From NCBI GenBank assembly GCA_028023455.1, contig JAQFVV010000012.1:11010499-11074498 (forward strand): a DNA stretch of 64,000 bases. Direction: 5' to 3'. A program made the position numbers and the translations under genes. Positions 1 to 11,263 of this stretch are shown piece after piece. Every line of letters begins with the position of its first letter. The stretch's first letter is position 1. Below the pieces are notes generated by a model. That model had not been told where the DNA came from and did no database searches. It saw only the letters and a list, made by a program, of their open reading frames with translations. This DNA comes from Epiperipatus broadwayi. Lineage: Eukaryota > Onychophora > Udeonychophora > Euonychophora > Peripatidae.

Positions 1-1914
1 ATTATGATTCAGATTATTAGACTATTAAATTGAATGTTGAAAATATAAGAAATGGCTGGCTAGAAAAATTATATGTATGTCCCATCTTTGCCGGACCATC
101 TGGGGGAAGCTGCACATCACATAGGAAAGAAAAGATGTTGTGTCTAAAATAATATTCTACACCTTTCAACTGACCAGAGAAATAAGATGTTTTTAATAGA
201 AGGAAGAAAGCGTTCACCTGCATTCAAAGAAGATGAATTAATCTACTGATAAATATTAATCATCAAGTCCAATTCATTGTTCCAACAACTGATTTTAAAC
301 TCAAAAAAATTTATAAATGTGAAAGCAACCGCTGTATTTCATCCACTAAAAGAATCACGCTTGACAGGAAGAGAAGAAAAATTAATATAATGATTTCCAA
401 ATTATCCACTAAAGCAAATAACCTCAATAGAGTCATCATCATCAAATAGTTATACACCTCAAGAAAGAGATTGTTCCCATGTAAAACAGAAATGGTAGCT
501 GCAGAAATATAGACATTATACAAGACAAGTTTGAACCCTTGGAAATTCACCACAAACAAAAGATCGGTAATATGACTTTTTATATCTATTTTCTTTATGA
601 TATCAGAGTCTTAATAAACATTTTAGCAATAAAGTGGTATATTTTATTTAAAGAACTTTTAAAGACTATTCAGATCGATTAAAAACAAGAATGTCTTACT
701 AATAATAACTTTGAGCTTCATAAATTATCTTGAATGTATCAAAATTATATGTTTATTAATTTTACAGTTATGAAATATGAATATGTAATATAATTTTTTT
801 TATGGTATTATGATTTTAGTTTTAACTAATATATTATTATTATTTTGGTTTTAAATAATATTTTGTTATTATGGGATAAAACATGCACATACATAATAAT
901 ATTTTTATATGTGTATAATTGCGAGTGAATGTGAAATAATGAGTAGTATTAGAATATTAGATTATTTTGTTTCAAGTTAAGTATAGCATTTCAGAGGTAG
1001 AAGAGCGGGGGAGAAAATAATTTAAAATTTGTTTCTAAGACTTGCTCTTTCAATTCTATTAACATTTTTTTTAACATTCTACTTACATATTAGATTTATA
1101 AAGTATGTGTGCTAATGAGCAGATAATATTTTTTCTTGAAATACTTTTCTCATGGAGTGAAAATCATGGTCAATGTGACATCCCACTTAATACAATATAC
1201 ATTTGAAGGGAAAGGGGGAAGAACTTGAAATTAATCTGAGGATTGTAATATAATCAATTATTATTATTATTATTATTATTATTCATGTCAATTTTCATGT
1301 TTATCTAGAAATTTTATGTATATGTTAGAAATGCAGTAATAAATATTAGTTTGTTTTATTAAACGAGGCGTATATATTTCATTAAGTGTAGTCTTTGTTA
1401 AGTGTGATTATTCATCATCATCAGTGGTTGAATATTAGTTATTTAAGAGATAAGTAAATATGCTAAAATTAAGCAATAATTATGAATTTCTTTATAAAAA
1501 TTAGTTTTATGTTTAGGCTTAGTCCTAGAGCTGTAGTTGAAACCCTTGTCATTATCGTTATTATCATCATTATCATCGTCATCAATGTTTTAATTAATGA
1601 GCTGTTTAACTGTTTAAAGGCCATAAATAAATATTGATTTTATAATATTTAGTGTTTTCTTAGTATTATTATAACCACATTTCATCATCTATTTCATGCA
1701 AGGATGAGTGAATTGCCATCCTAAATTAGTTATATATAATCTGAGCTAGTAAACTTATAAAAATATTGAAACACATTTGTTATGCTAAGATCTAAGAAAT
1801 GATTTATGTCTAATATACACCACTTTGGTTTATAGATGTTTTACTTTCACCTAAATATTAGTGCGTATAGTGATATGGCTCAAAAAGCAAAATCTCCCAT
1901 TTTTATTAGAAATA
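1..1914. other. AT-rich non-coding stretch
   Basis: No coding signal or recognised repeat was found here beyond a TTA/ATT trinucleotide microsatellite listed separately. Short open frames on the minus strand within the first 560 bases have no recognisable domain and the low-complexity composition of the surrounding DNA. Confidence 0.6.
1257..1283. repeat. (ATT)n microsatellite
   Basis: Nine uninterrupted ATT units are visible. This is a simple sequence repeat with no evident function. Confidence 0.95.
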
Positions 1915-2012
1915 AAGTACCAAAAAGGGGATTCAAACCCGGTACATGTGAAAGGTTATTAGATATAACCGTGTCTAGATTCAGATAATCTAGTGGCGCC
2001 CTGCTAGACCAT
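1915..2012 (-). repeat. tRNA-like relic, possible SINE fragment
   Basis: Read on the minus strand, the segment ends in a stem-loop with GGGTTTGAATCCC, a good match to the internal RNA polymerase III B box and T-arm. The plus strand carries CTAGTGGCGCCCT nearby, and a closely similar 12-mer recurs near 59135, so this may be an interspersed family. No complete tRNA fold can be drawn. A functional tRNA is unlikely. An old SINE head is the simplest reading. Confidence 0.35.
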
Positions 2013-2599
2013 ATTCACTTAGTATTTGTTTAAACATGCACTTAACATCAAACCAAGAAATGAAAGTGGATAAAACCTACTGTCTGTATACCTGAGTTAT
2101 ATTTTATTGAATTACTAGTGTACTCACCTCATGTGATTTCATATACCTGAGTTATAATACTTGTTATTAATAATTTGCTTATAATTATTGATATTTGGAT
2201 ATTGAGAAATCCAACATTATTTTAAATATTATGATCTTATATATTGTAGACTACTCAGGTACGGAAATAGTTATTTGAACTACTTTAATTAAGTTACAAT
2301 ATATATTAAAGCTCTGGAGGGATTCTATTATATATTTTAATTTACTTGAATCATTGTTGACAATGTTTAAATTGAGAAAACTCTCAAGCTTGTCTATTAT
2401 TGTAGGAAATCAAATTGAAACATATTTGGATACATTACTTGATTGATTTAAATATTCATCCTTTCTGATCCAAGTGTTTTAGGCAAGCCTATACACTAAT
2501 AAATAAGGCACAAGAATAAATGATTGCTTTATTCTTGTTACTTATTGTCTTATATTAGGTTAGAAAATATTTTAAAATATTTAATATATGGTGTTATGA

Positions 2600-2830
2600 G
2601 TCTTAATCTCAAATGTATATATTAAAGCATTGGAGGTATCTATTATGTACACTGTGGTTCAATAAACATCAGAATTCTATTCTAATCAAAATTTATCAAC
2701 AAAACATGAACTATTATACTGATGTAGTATATATGCAAGAGAGATTTAGAACAAATATAGCAGATATCATGGCTTCACTGTATGTGTCATTAAGGTATAT
2801 TTGCACTTTTAAATAATAATTTATTAAAAT
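2600..2830 (+). repeat. Degenerate repeat shared with 19340-19445
   Basis: A run of about 75 bases around 2690-2770 resembles 19355-19440, sharing the frame TCAACAAAACATGAACTAT (here) versus TCAAAAAAATGTGAACTAT and ending in AAATATAGCA in both. A second internal similarity links about 2300-2336 with 2612-2648 (AAAGC.T.GGAGG..TCTATTAT). The family is not identified. The 67-residue open frame here is probably only a reading of the repeat. Confidence 0.35.
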
Positions 2831-3990
2831 CATTATTAAATAAACATTTGAAAACAAATTATATGATTTAATATTTATTTTCTAAACAAAAAAAAAAAAA
2901 CACTGTCCAACCAAAGGTTTTCATAAATGGGTCTTGACTTAAAAAATGAAATCTGAAAATTCTACTATTATCACAAAAAAAAAATTGGCATCAATTAAGA
3001 TGGTGAATACTTTTATATATCATTTTAATTAAGATTTTATCAAGATTTTATTAAACTTATTAACAAAGTTCCTATTAAAACTTAAATAACAAAATTAATA
3101 ATTTTAAAAATGCTTAAATTTTATAAAATTTTATTTTTTGATAATTATTACATTTTCTTAGTTTTATAGGTTTTAATCCTTTATTAGCTTTATTATGCAA
3201 TATTTTACTTTTTAACATCATATGAAGTTATAATGAAAACTGCACCTTTAAACTAAATGCACAAATAACCAATATAATCATGAAGCCACAACAGAATAAA
3301 AGGTCAACTTTAATTGTCAATGAGTTTATAATGTGGTATCAACAAAACAAAATTTCAAGCAAAAAAACTGAGATAATTTTTAATGCCATAAGTTTGTTTA
3401 GTTTTTACTATGATGGCAAAAAATACATATATATCCTAGCAATTTTTAATAACATAATTTTGTTTAACTTTCACAATGATGGGAAAAAAAAAACATTACC
3501 CAGTTAAAATATAGCATCAAAAAAACAACAACATTTGAATGAGAAAGCAGAATTGATTGTTAATAGCATAAGTTTGTTTAGCTTTCGTTACTATACAAGA
3601 AAAACAACATTTAACATTTAAAAAAAAAAAGAATTTTCAAATGAGAAAATTTACTTGTCAATATAAGTTAAAATGAAGAAATAAAAAATAGTATAAAAAA
3701 ATTTCAAGTGAAAAAGCAGAAGTAAATTTTGTAATTTTAGTTGTCAATATAAGGAAGGTACAAAAATTACAATGTAGCATCAAAACAAAAAAATTCTAAG
3801 CATGAAAACAGATGTTCTGAAATCAATGATCTATAAAATGTTAAAATAAGTTTGCTTATATTTTTCTTTTATGCTTTTAAATGTTAAATCTTAATTTTTA
3901 TTAAAATTAAACTGTACAGTATATACAATAACTATTTTTATATAAATTGATTTTAAGTCAAATAATTTTTTTACTTTGGGGAAATATATA
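2831..3990. other. AT-rich non-coding stretch
   Basis: Dominated by A- and T-runs. The open frame at 3280-3507 is lysine, asparagine and phenylalanine rich in the way expected from base composition and shows no domain. Nothing else is supported. Confidence 0.55.
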
Positions 3991-4071
3991 TATTCTAGCA
4001 CGTGTGCGTGTGCAGCGCAACTGTTCCCAAAAGCTATAAAATGTTATTACAAAATAACACGTGCTAGAATA
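3991..4071. repeat. Short inverted repeat, 14-bp perfect arms
   Basis: TATTCTAGCACGTG at 3991-4004 is the reverse complement of CACGTGCTAGAATA at 4058-4071, around a 53-base spacer. The arms contain CACGTG E-box hexamers on either reading. It could be a tiny MITE relic or an extruding hairpin. No protein-binding role can be claimed. Confidence 0.6.
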
Positions 4072-4299
4072 AATTGATTTGGTATTGTTTCTTATATAAA
4101 TGATTTTTTGGATAGTAACTTTGCTCTCGACTGTGGGTTTGGCATACTTATCTTTACATATATTTCAGCGTAAGTTACAGTGAATGTATAATATAATGAA
4201 TGACTTTGTGATACCAATTAATTTACTATACAGACCCTAATACATAAATTTTAACATATAATTCCCTCCCCCAATTCTTATTTAAAATCATCATCATTA

Positions 4300-5880
4300 T
4301 CAACCATTATCAATCCACTGCAGGATGAAGGTCTCTCCAAGTTTAATCCATCTTCTCCGATCTTTAGCTTCTCTTCTCCACATCACCCCTACACATTTTC
4401 TTATTTCATCCATCCATCTTACATGTGGTCTCCTTCTGGGTCTTTTACAATCTCTTGGAATCCAGTTTAAAATTTCAATTGTCCATCTATTATCATCTCT
4501 TCTAGCAATATGTCCAGCCCAACTCCACTTCAATCTTTTAATTTTTTCAATGAGGTCAGTAACACCTGTTTGTTCTCTTACCCATACATTGCGTTTTCGA
4601 TCTCTTCTTGTTACTCCCAACATACATCTCTCCATACTTCTTTGAGTGGTCTGAAGTCTCTGTATTGATCTTCTATTAAGTGTCCAAGTCTCAGATCCAT
4701 AAGTAAGAACTGGTAAAACACATTTGTTAAAAACCTTTCTTTTCAAACACATAGGCATATTTCCCTTTAATATCAAGTTATTTCTACCAAAAGCACTCCA
4801 ACCAAGTTTAATTCTATGATTAATTTCCTCTATTATGTTTCCATCTGTATTAATAATCTGACCAAGGTATTTGTAACTCTTAACTTCTTCTAATTCATCA
4901 TAATCAATCTTTATTTTCATATTTTGAGCAAATCGATTAAACATTACTTTAGTCTTTTTAACATTTATCTTTAGTCCTACTTTCCTACTTTCATCTGATA
5001 ACTCCTGCAACATTTCCTGCAGCTCGGAAGCATTATTTGCAAAAACAACTACATCATCTGCGAAATCTAAATGACTTAAATAATCTCCATTTACTTTCAC
5101 TCCTTTAGTTTCCCATTTTAATCCACAAAATACTTCTTGCAGCACTGCTGTAAAAAGTTTTGGAGATATGGAGTCACCTTGTCTTACACCTTTCTCAATG
5201 TTGACTTTCCCAGTATCATTATGTAATCTAATTGTTGCTGTTGCATTTTTATAAATATTCTTTAAAATATGACAATATCCTGGATCTATACCTTGATGAT
5301 CCAATGCTTTAATCACTGAAGAAATGTTTATAGAATCAAATGCCTTTTCATAATCTACAAATCCAAAACATAATGACAACTCATATTCATTTGTCCTTTC
5401 TATAACTTCTCTCAATACTTGAATATGATCTACTGTACTAAAACCACTTTTAAATCCAGCTTGTTCTCTTGGTTGGTGAAAATCCAAGGTTCTCTGTAGA
5501 CGAGTTGTAATTATCTTGGTAAAAATTTTATATAAAACTGATAAAAGGCTGATAGGTCTGTAATTTCTAATATCTTCTTTATCACCTTTTTTAAATATTA
5601 ATATTATTACTGCATTCTTCCAATCATCCGGTACATCTTTATCATTTAGACATTTGGTATATAACTTTGCTAATATTTTTTCTGTTTCTTCACCTGCTTC
5701 TTTTAATATATCAATTATAATTCCATCATTACCTGGAGCCTTTCCTTTTTTCATACATTTAATTGCATTTCTCACTTCTTCATTTAAAATTCTGGGCAAT
5801 TCGGAAGATGTAATAGATATAGGAGGTACTTGTTCTTTATTACTATATAATTCTTGATAAAAATCTTCTACCAATTTCAT
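4300..5880 (-). pseudogene. RTE ORF, reverse transcriptase domain (copy 1)
   Basis: A 526-residue open frame covering the reverse transcriptase and C-terminal region. Seen in order: GKAPGNDG (47-54), NYRPISLL (106-113), FVDYEKAFD (174-182, catalytic Asp176 of motif A), [10 protein letters not shown] (231-240), [10 protein letters not shown] (271-280, catalytic FADD box), [12 protein letters not shown] (302-313), [10 protein letters not shown] (338-347), TYGSETWTL (393-401) and a C-terminal [13 protein letters not shown] region. The final residues QWIDNG lie 1-2 codons before the ATG-repeat tail. Length and all catalytic residues match the RTE clade. It would synthesise cDNA at the nicked target. 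The upstream frameshift makes it non-functional as part of a full protein. Confidence 0.93.
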
Positions 5881-6965
5881 AATGTCATCCCTCTTTTAGT
5901 AATAATTCCATCTTTTTTCCTTATTGCAGATATAAATTTCCTACCAATACCAAAATGTTGTTTTACATTCTTAAGACTTTTATTTTCTTCTACAGCTTTT
6001 CTTGCTAGTTCACAGTTATACTTTCTTATATCATTTTCAACTCTTTTCCGCACCATTTTACAAAATTCGAGATATTCAATTCTTTTTAATGCATCATTCT
6101 TGCATATCTTCATATTCCTTCTTTTCTTCATAAGTTCTCTAGTCTCAGTAGAAATTTTATTAGTCAATTGCTGCTTTTTTCTACCAGCTATCTTTGTTGC
6201 AGTTTTTAAAAGTGTATCAGTTATTTTCATATTAATTTCATTCAAATCTGAATCATGTTCAAAATCTACTAATACTTGAAACCGATTTGTAAGTTCTAAT
6301 TTAAATTCATTAGAATGTTTCTGAAGATTAGGAATATCAACTGTAAATATAGTTTTTCTTAATAATTTTTGTCTCTCTAGTTTTACATTAACATGTATCT
6401 TACCCCTTACTAATCGATGATCACTTCCTGTGTTAAATTTATTAAGAACATTACAATCTTGAAATATGTATTTCCTGTTAGTCAAAATATAATCCAATTC
6501 TGCTGTACCTTCATTTGGATGCTTCCATGTCCATTTCCTTCTAACATTTTTCTCAAAAAAAGAATTCATAATATAAAGTTTTTCCTTCTCTGCAAACTCC
6601 ACAAGTCTATGTCCTCTCTCATTTCTATTACCATAACCAAAATTACCTACAACACTTTCATCTTTCATTTGTTTACCAATTCTAGCATTAAAATCTCCCA
6701 TAACAATTTTAAAATGTTGTTTACTCTGATCAAAAGCCTTTTGTACATCCATATAAAAATCTTCTACTACTTCATCACTGTGAGAACTTGTTGGGGCATA
6801 AACCTGAATTATCTGCATTTGATATCTGCTATTAAGTTGTATAACTAATCTTGCCACTCTGTCTGATACACCATCAATCTCCACAATATTGTTCTTCCAC
6901 TTTTTATTTATAATGAATCCTACTCCACTTGTATTTCCAATATTTGTGCCTTTATAATAGAGCAT
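5877..6965 (-). pseudogene. RTE ORF, endonuclease domain and linker (copy 1)
   Basis: A 362-residue open segment continuing the endonuclease that nicks target DNA for target-primed reverse transcription. Visible motifs are VYAPTS (residues 55-60), MGDFNARIG (89-97, with catalytic Asp and Asn), RKWTWKHP (143-150), AELDYIL (155-161) and GSDHRLV (180-186, with the catalytic Asp-His pair). Residues 200-350 are a basic linker. The frame closes with MTL-stop, while the reverse transcriptase frame begins one base out of phase a few bases earlier on the transcript, so a single-base indel near 5880-5895 separates two otherwise intact halves. The second copy confirms that the two belong to one ORF. Confidence 0.9.
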
Positions 6966-6974
6966 ATGTCCACT

Positions 6975-7178
6975 TTATAAATCAATTGTCCCTTCACCTT
7001 TTCTTCTAACTTCACAAAGTCCAATAATATCCCATTTAATATAAGAGAGTTCTTCTAATTCTTGCAATCTTCCTTCACTTGAAAGTGATCTGCAGTTGTA
7101 AGTACCTAAATAAAAAGTCGTCATCAAATGGCAGCCTGGGTCCGCCTCCAGGATATTCTTAGCACCTTCGGCCACCAA
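6975..7178 (-). pseudogene. RTE ORF, N-terminal start of the endonuclease (copy 1)
   Basis: The 67-residue frame contains the start of the endonuclease fold: TYNCRSLSSEGRLQELEEL followed by DIIGLCEVRRKGEG. The glutamate in GLCEVR is the conserved metal-binding residue of the exonuclease-endonuclease-phosphatase family. The frame ends at a TAA exactly in phase with the downstream endonuclease segment (…TIDL-stop-SGHMLYYKG). The second copy has a lysine codon at this position, so the stop is a point mutation. Coding probably began upstream of the first ATG shown. 5' sequence up to 7568 has no other ORF and acts as the 5' UTR. Confidence 0.85.
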
Positions 7179-7578
7179 CCGCTGCCTTGGTTGGTGACTT
7201 TACAGCCTCCTGGGATTAAAGGCCATGCTTTATTTTTGTCTGTCATAATTGTATAATTGGGAAAAATCTTTATCATTTACACAAACATTCATTCTGCCTT
7301 ATCAGGCACTGAGAAGAAACACCATGGTGTTTCTTGATCTTAAACTCAGAGGTAAAAAGCCAATAAACTCACCACGCTGGCTAATGCGTGTTGGTGAGCA
7401 GCCCATCCATGTTCGTATACTATATGAATAAACATATAGTAATAACAGCTGCAACGACAAGAACGTATGGAGTGGACATTAGGAATTTGCCCTGCTCGGT
7501 TCCTTTAAGGCCTCCAAGAGGAATCAAAGGGTCTCCTTTCAGTTAATAGCAAACTCCTTTCTGCAGCCTATTTAAAAT

Positions 7579-8220
7579 ACAGGTTGGCATTAGTGAAATT
7601 TTTGATTTCTTCTAGACTTGAATTTCTTGTTAAAAATCACAATTATAATCCATTTTTTATTAAGGACAACTATAATAACACCCCCCCCCCCAAAAAAAAA
7701 ATAGTGCTCTATTGTTAATTTTTTTAAAGAAAACCTCCACTTGATTACATAGTTTCCATAACAATTAATTAATTTGCTTATCATTATTATTATTTAATAT
7801 ATATGTATTCATATATATTATTATTTTATATATATATATCAAGATTCATAATAAAAAAATGCTTAAGGCAATTATAACTTCACCTAAGACAGCAATTGGG
7901 TAATGAGAAAAACTAAGGATCATACTAACCACAGTGAGTTCATCTAATGAATATTCTTAGTTACAATAACAATTTAATAGCCTTTTGGTATTTGGTGTGA
8001 TTTTGTGTAAACCTCCTTAACCATAAATCCTATTATTTTTAATGTGACTTTTTTTTTTAAATATGCATAAATCATTTTATAGAATTTCCTATATATATAT
8101 TGTGAAGAATACAATATACTGATTAAAGTATAAAATAAATGTCTCAATTTGCTTTTGATGATAAGTAACCCTATAATCATATACTAAATTCAACATAAAC
8201 ATTAGAACCTTCCTTAAGTC
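7579..8220. other. AT-rich spacer
   Basis: Holds a C-run followed by an A-run near 7680-7700 and an (AT)-rich patch near 7800-7840. No gene or element is recognised. Confidence 0.5.
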
Positions 8221-8224
8221 CATT

Positions 8225-9655
8225 CAACAACATTTTTCACTTAAAGCAATGGTATATTATTCAACTGCATCTTACAAGACTTTTGAAAACCAAAATACAT
8301 AATGGTTCACATATTGATCCATCTGATTATCTTATAAATAAAGAATTTTCTGCTTTTTCCAAGTCATCTTACTCCCCTTCATTGGGTATATGTTTCATTA
8401 TTGACAAACTAAGCTCTTTTAGCTCATTTAAAATTCTGCACATTGATGCACATTTTGTCATTATTACACTGCACCATAAGGCAGTAGTGTTAAATGTAAT
8501 CTTTGTTTACATTCCCCCTGGCCCAGCTATTATAAATAGGTTAATATTAAAATCAATGCTTGCCTCCTCACTCTGTCCCTGTATTCTTATTGGAGACTTT
8601 GAGATGTCTTATGACAAATTTGTTAAAAAATGACATCTAATTTCTTTTCCTCTTGTGAGTGGCAAAGATTTTTTTACTAAATGGATCTATTTCCTTTAAT
8701 AATTGAAGGCATTCTTCCTTAATATATCTAAGGTTCTATTCCCCCTCAATTCATTACCTTTTAATCTTGAACTAAAAAAAAAAAGAACCATTCTCTGATC
8801 ATGCAATTCTTGTGACACACATGGATTTCAATAACAAAGTTAATTACAACTGGTCATAACATTTGGTTATTACTCCCATTTCAAACACTTTACTTTCTGT
8901 TTTCAGAAATATACATATATGTAAATAAAATTGGCCACATTGAGATAGATCCAGTGTAAGCCTGGATTGCATATGTAAACCTTCTATCAAATATCAATAA
9001 TCTTATTACCAAAGGCACAACATCACCCACAGGTCTATTAAGCCATATAGATAAACTTTATAACATACAAATTGCATCTACAAAAAGTGAACAGCCTACA
9101 TTGCGAAACCTTAAACATTTATATAAGGCAGCAGGAACATCTCAACAATATTTGGCAATTAGGAAAAGAATATTTCTAGATCATTCATATACATGATCAA
9201 GAAAGTACATTAGAAGGACCTTAGCCCATCCTACTTTTAACGGTGTTCCAACAGTTACTCAAACGCAGATTGAAACAATTAATGGAGTATATATATTTAA
9301 AACTAGTAATCCTTATAACCTGACAAATAAGCAATTTGCAGAACCTGATGATAATCTAGCATATCCATATGAGGTTTTCAAACCAGTATTAAATGCATTG
9401 CTTGTATGAATGATATTGCAATTTTTCTATCACCCAGAAAACAAATGCTTCTTGTGATAAAATTACTTCAAGATTGCACAGACAAATATAAAATCGCATT
9501 CAATATGGAAAAATCATGTAGTTGGCAAATTCTCACAAGATCCTGTATTAAAGAGCACTTTAAGGGAATATCTAGCCCTTTCCTAAGTTTCCCATTCCAT
9601 CTTAGTCCTGCACAAATGACAACATACAGAATAATCTTACTAATAAAATAGTGAG
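8225..9655 (+). pseudogene. Decayed L1/Tx1-like LINE fragment (endonuclease plus part of RT)
   Basis: The first open piece (8283-8633) resembles an apurinic-type endonuclease: SLGICFIID, then VIFVYIPPG, then CILIGDFE (the GDFN box with Asn replaced by Glu). The SDHAIL box follows near 8795 after frame breaks. Further pieces up to about 9405 read like the linker and thumb region of L1/Tx1-type ORF2. At 9406 the frame resumes with NDIAIFLSPRKQ, corresponding to the residues just after the YADD box (Y-A-D-D to x-N-D here), followed by FNMEKSCSW. The central palm domain is therefore deleted. Assignment to L1/Tx1 rather than another LINE clade is by overall motif spacing and is moderate. The right end abuts the second RTE copy. 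Confidence 0.6.
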
Positions 9656-10115
9656 CATTATTAATTCACTATCAAATGTGTATCTCTCTCTATGCATGTA
9701 CTTCATTATATAAAATGCTAATTATAATGAGAGTGCTATATTACACCCCTATAATAAACTTTACTAAGAAAGTTTACTGCAGAAAGGAGTTTGCTATTAA
9801 CTGAAAGGAGACACCTCTTGGAGGTGTTAAAGGAATTAAGCAGGGCAAGTTCTTAATGTCCACTCCATATGCTCTTGTCATTGTAGCTGTTATTACCATG
9901 TAATTAACCACATAGTATATGAACATGGATGGGCTGTTCACCAACATGCATTAGCCTGTATGGTGAGTTTATTGGCTTTTTATCTCTGACTTTAATATCA
10001 AGAAACACCATGATTCTTTCTTCTCAGTTTGTCTAATAAGGCAGAATGAATGTATGTGTGAATGAAATTTTTTTTCCTAATAGATATATACAATTATGAC
10101 AGACAAAAATAAATT

Positions 10116-11261
10116 ATGGCCCTTATTCCAGGAGGCAGTAAAGTCACCAGCCAAGGCAGCGATGGGTGGCCGAAACTGAAGGATGCTATGAATTCCCTGA
10201 TTGTGGATCCAGGCTGCCATTTGATGATAACTTCTTATTTAAATACTTATAACTGCAGATCACTTTCAAGTGAAGAAAGATTACAAGAATTGGAAGAAGA
10301 ATTGTCTCATATTAAATGGGATATTATTGGATTTTGTGAATAGAAGATAGAGAGACAATTGATTTCAAAAATGGACATTTACTCCACTACAAAGGCATAT
10401 ATGTTGGAAGTACAAGTGGAGTAGGATTCATTATAAATAAAAAATAGAAGAATAATATTGTGGAAATTGATGGTATATCTGACAAAGTGGCAACTTAATA
10501 TGTCCCATAGTGATGAAGTAGTAGAAGATTTTTATATAGATGTACAAAAGGCTTTTGATCAGATTAAACAACATTTCAAAATTGTTATAGGAGATTTTAA
10601 TGCTAGAATTGGTAAACAAATGAAAGTGCTGTAGATAAAATTGGTTATGGTAATAGAAATGAGAGGACATAGACTAGTGGAGTTTGCAGAAAAAGAACAA
10701 CTTTATATTATACATTCTTTTTTTTTTTGAGAAAAATTGTTAAAAGAAAATAGATATGAAAGCATCCAAATGAAGGTACAGCAGTATTGGATTATATTTT
10801 GATTAACAGAAATTGTAATGTGCTTAATAAATTCAATGCAGGAAGTGATCATCGATTAGTAAAACTAGAGAAACAAAAATTATTAAGAAAAACCAAACTG
10901 TAACAAAGATAGCTGGTAAAAAAAAACAGCAATTAACAAATAAAATTTCTACCGAGACTAGAGAATTTATGAAGAAAATAAGGAATATGAAGATATTTAA
11001 AAATAATGCATTAAGAAAGACTGAATATTTTGAATTTAGTAAAATGGTGCAAAAGAGTTGATCATAATATAAGGAAGTAAAATTATGAACTAGTGAGGAA
11101 AGTTGTAGAAGAAAATAAAAGTCTCCAGAGTAAAAATCAACATTTTGATATTGTAGCAAACTTACGTCAGCAATAAGAAAAAAGTTGGAACTATAAAGAG
11201 AATGACATCATGAAATGGGTAGAAGAATTCTATCAAGAATTATATAGTAATAAAAAACAAG
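10116..11261 (+). pseudogene. RTE ORF, 5' half (copy 2)
   Basis: Endonuclease half of the element. The first open piece to 10343 reads TYNCRSLSSEERLQELEEE then DIIGFCE, equivalent to the start of copy 1. Later pieces, in changing frames, keep the GDFNARIG box near 10590 and the start of the reverse transcriptase leader ('EFYQELYSN') just before 11261, where the inserted element begins. It cannot encode a protein. Confidence 0.88.
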
Positions 11262-11263
11262 TA

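Larger units (their letters stand above)
4289..7568 (-). mobile_element. RTE-type LINE, near full length (copy 1)
   Basis: A 3.28-kb non-LTR retrotransposon reading right to left. The 5' end (CTGCAGAAAGGAGTTTGC, ending near 7566) matches the 5' start of the second copy at 9778. The 3' end is a short ATGATGATGAT-type tail, characteristic of the RTE clade. Perfect 10-bp direct repeats TATTTAAAAT flank it at 4279-4288 and 7569-7578, which is a target-site duplication. The single long ORF (apurinic-type endonuclease plus reverse transcriptase) is broken by only one in-frame stop near 6975 and one frameshift near 5880-5895, so insertion was fairly recent. Proteins of this clade are often mislabelled 'craniofacial development protein 2-like' in animal gene sets. 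Confidence 0.95.

Noticed and set aside
1985-2000. CTAGTGGCGCC near 1992 and 59135 as CTCF-type insulator sites.
   Set aside because: Only part of the CTCF core is matched, and the block recurs as part of a repeat-like context.
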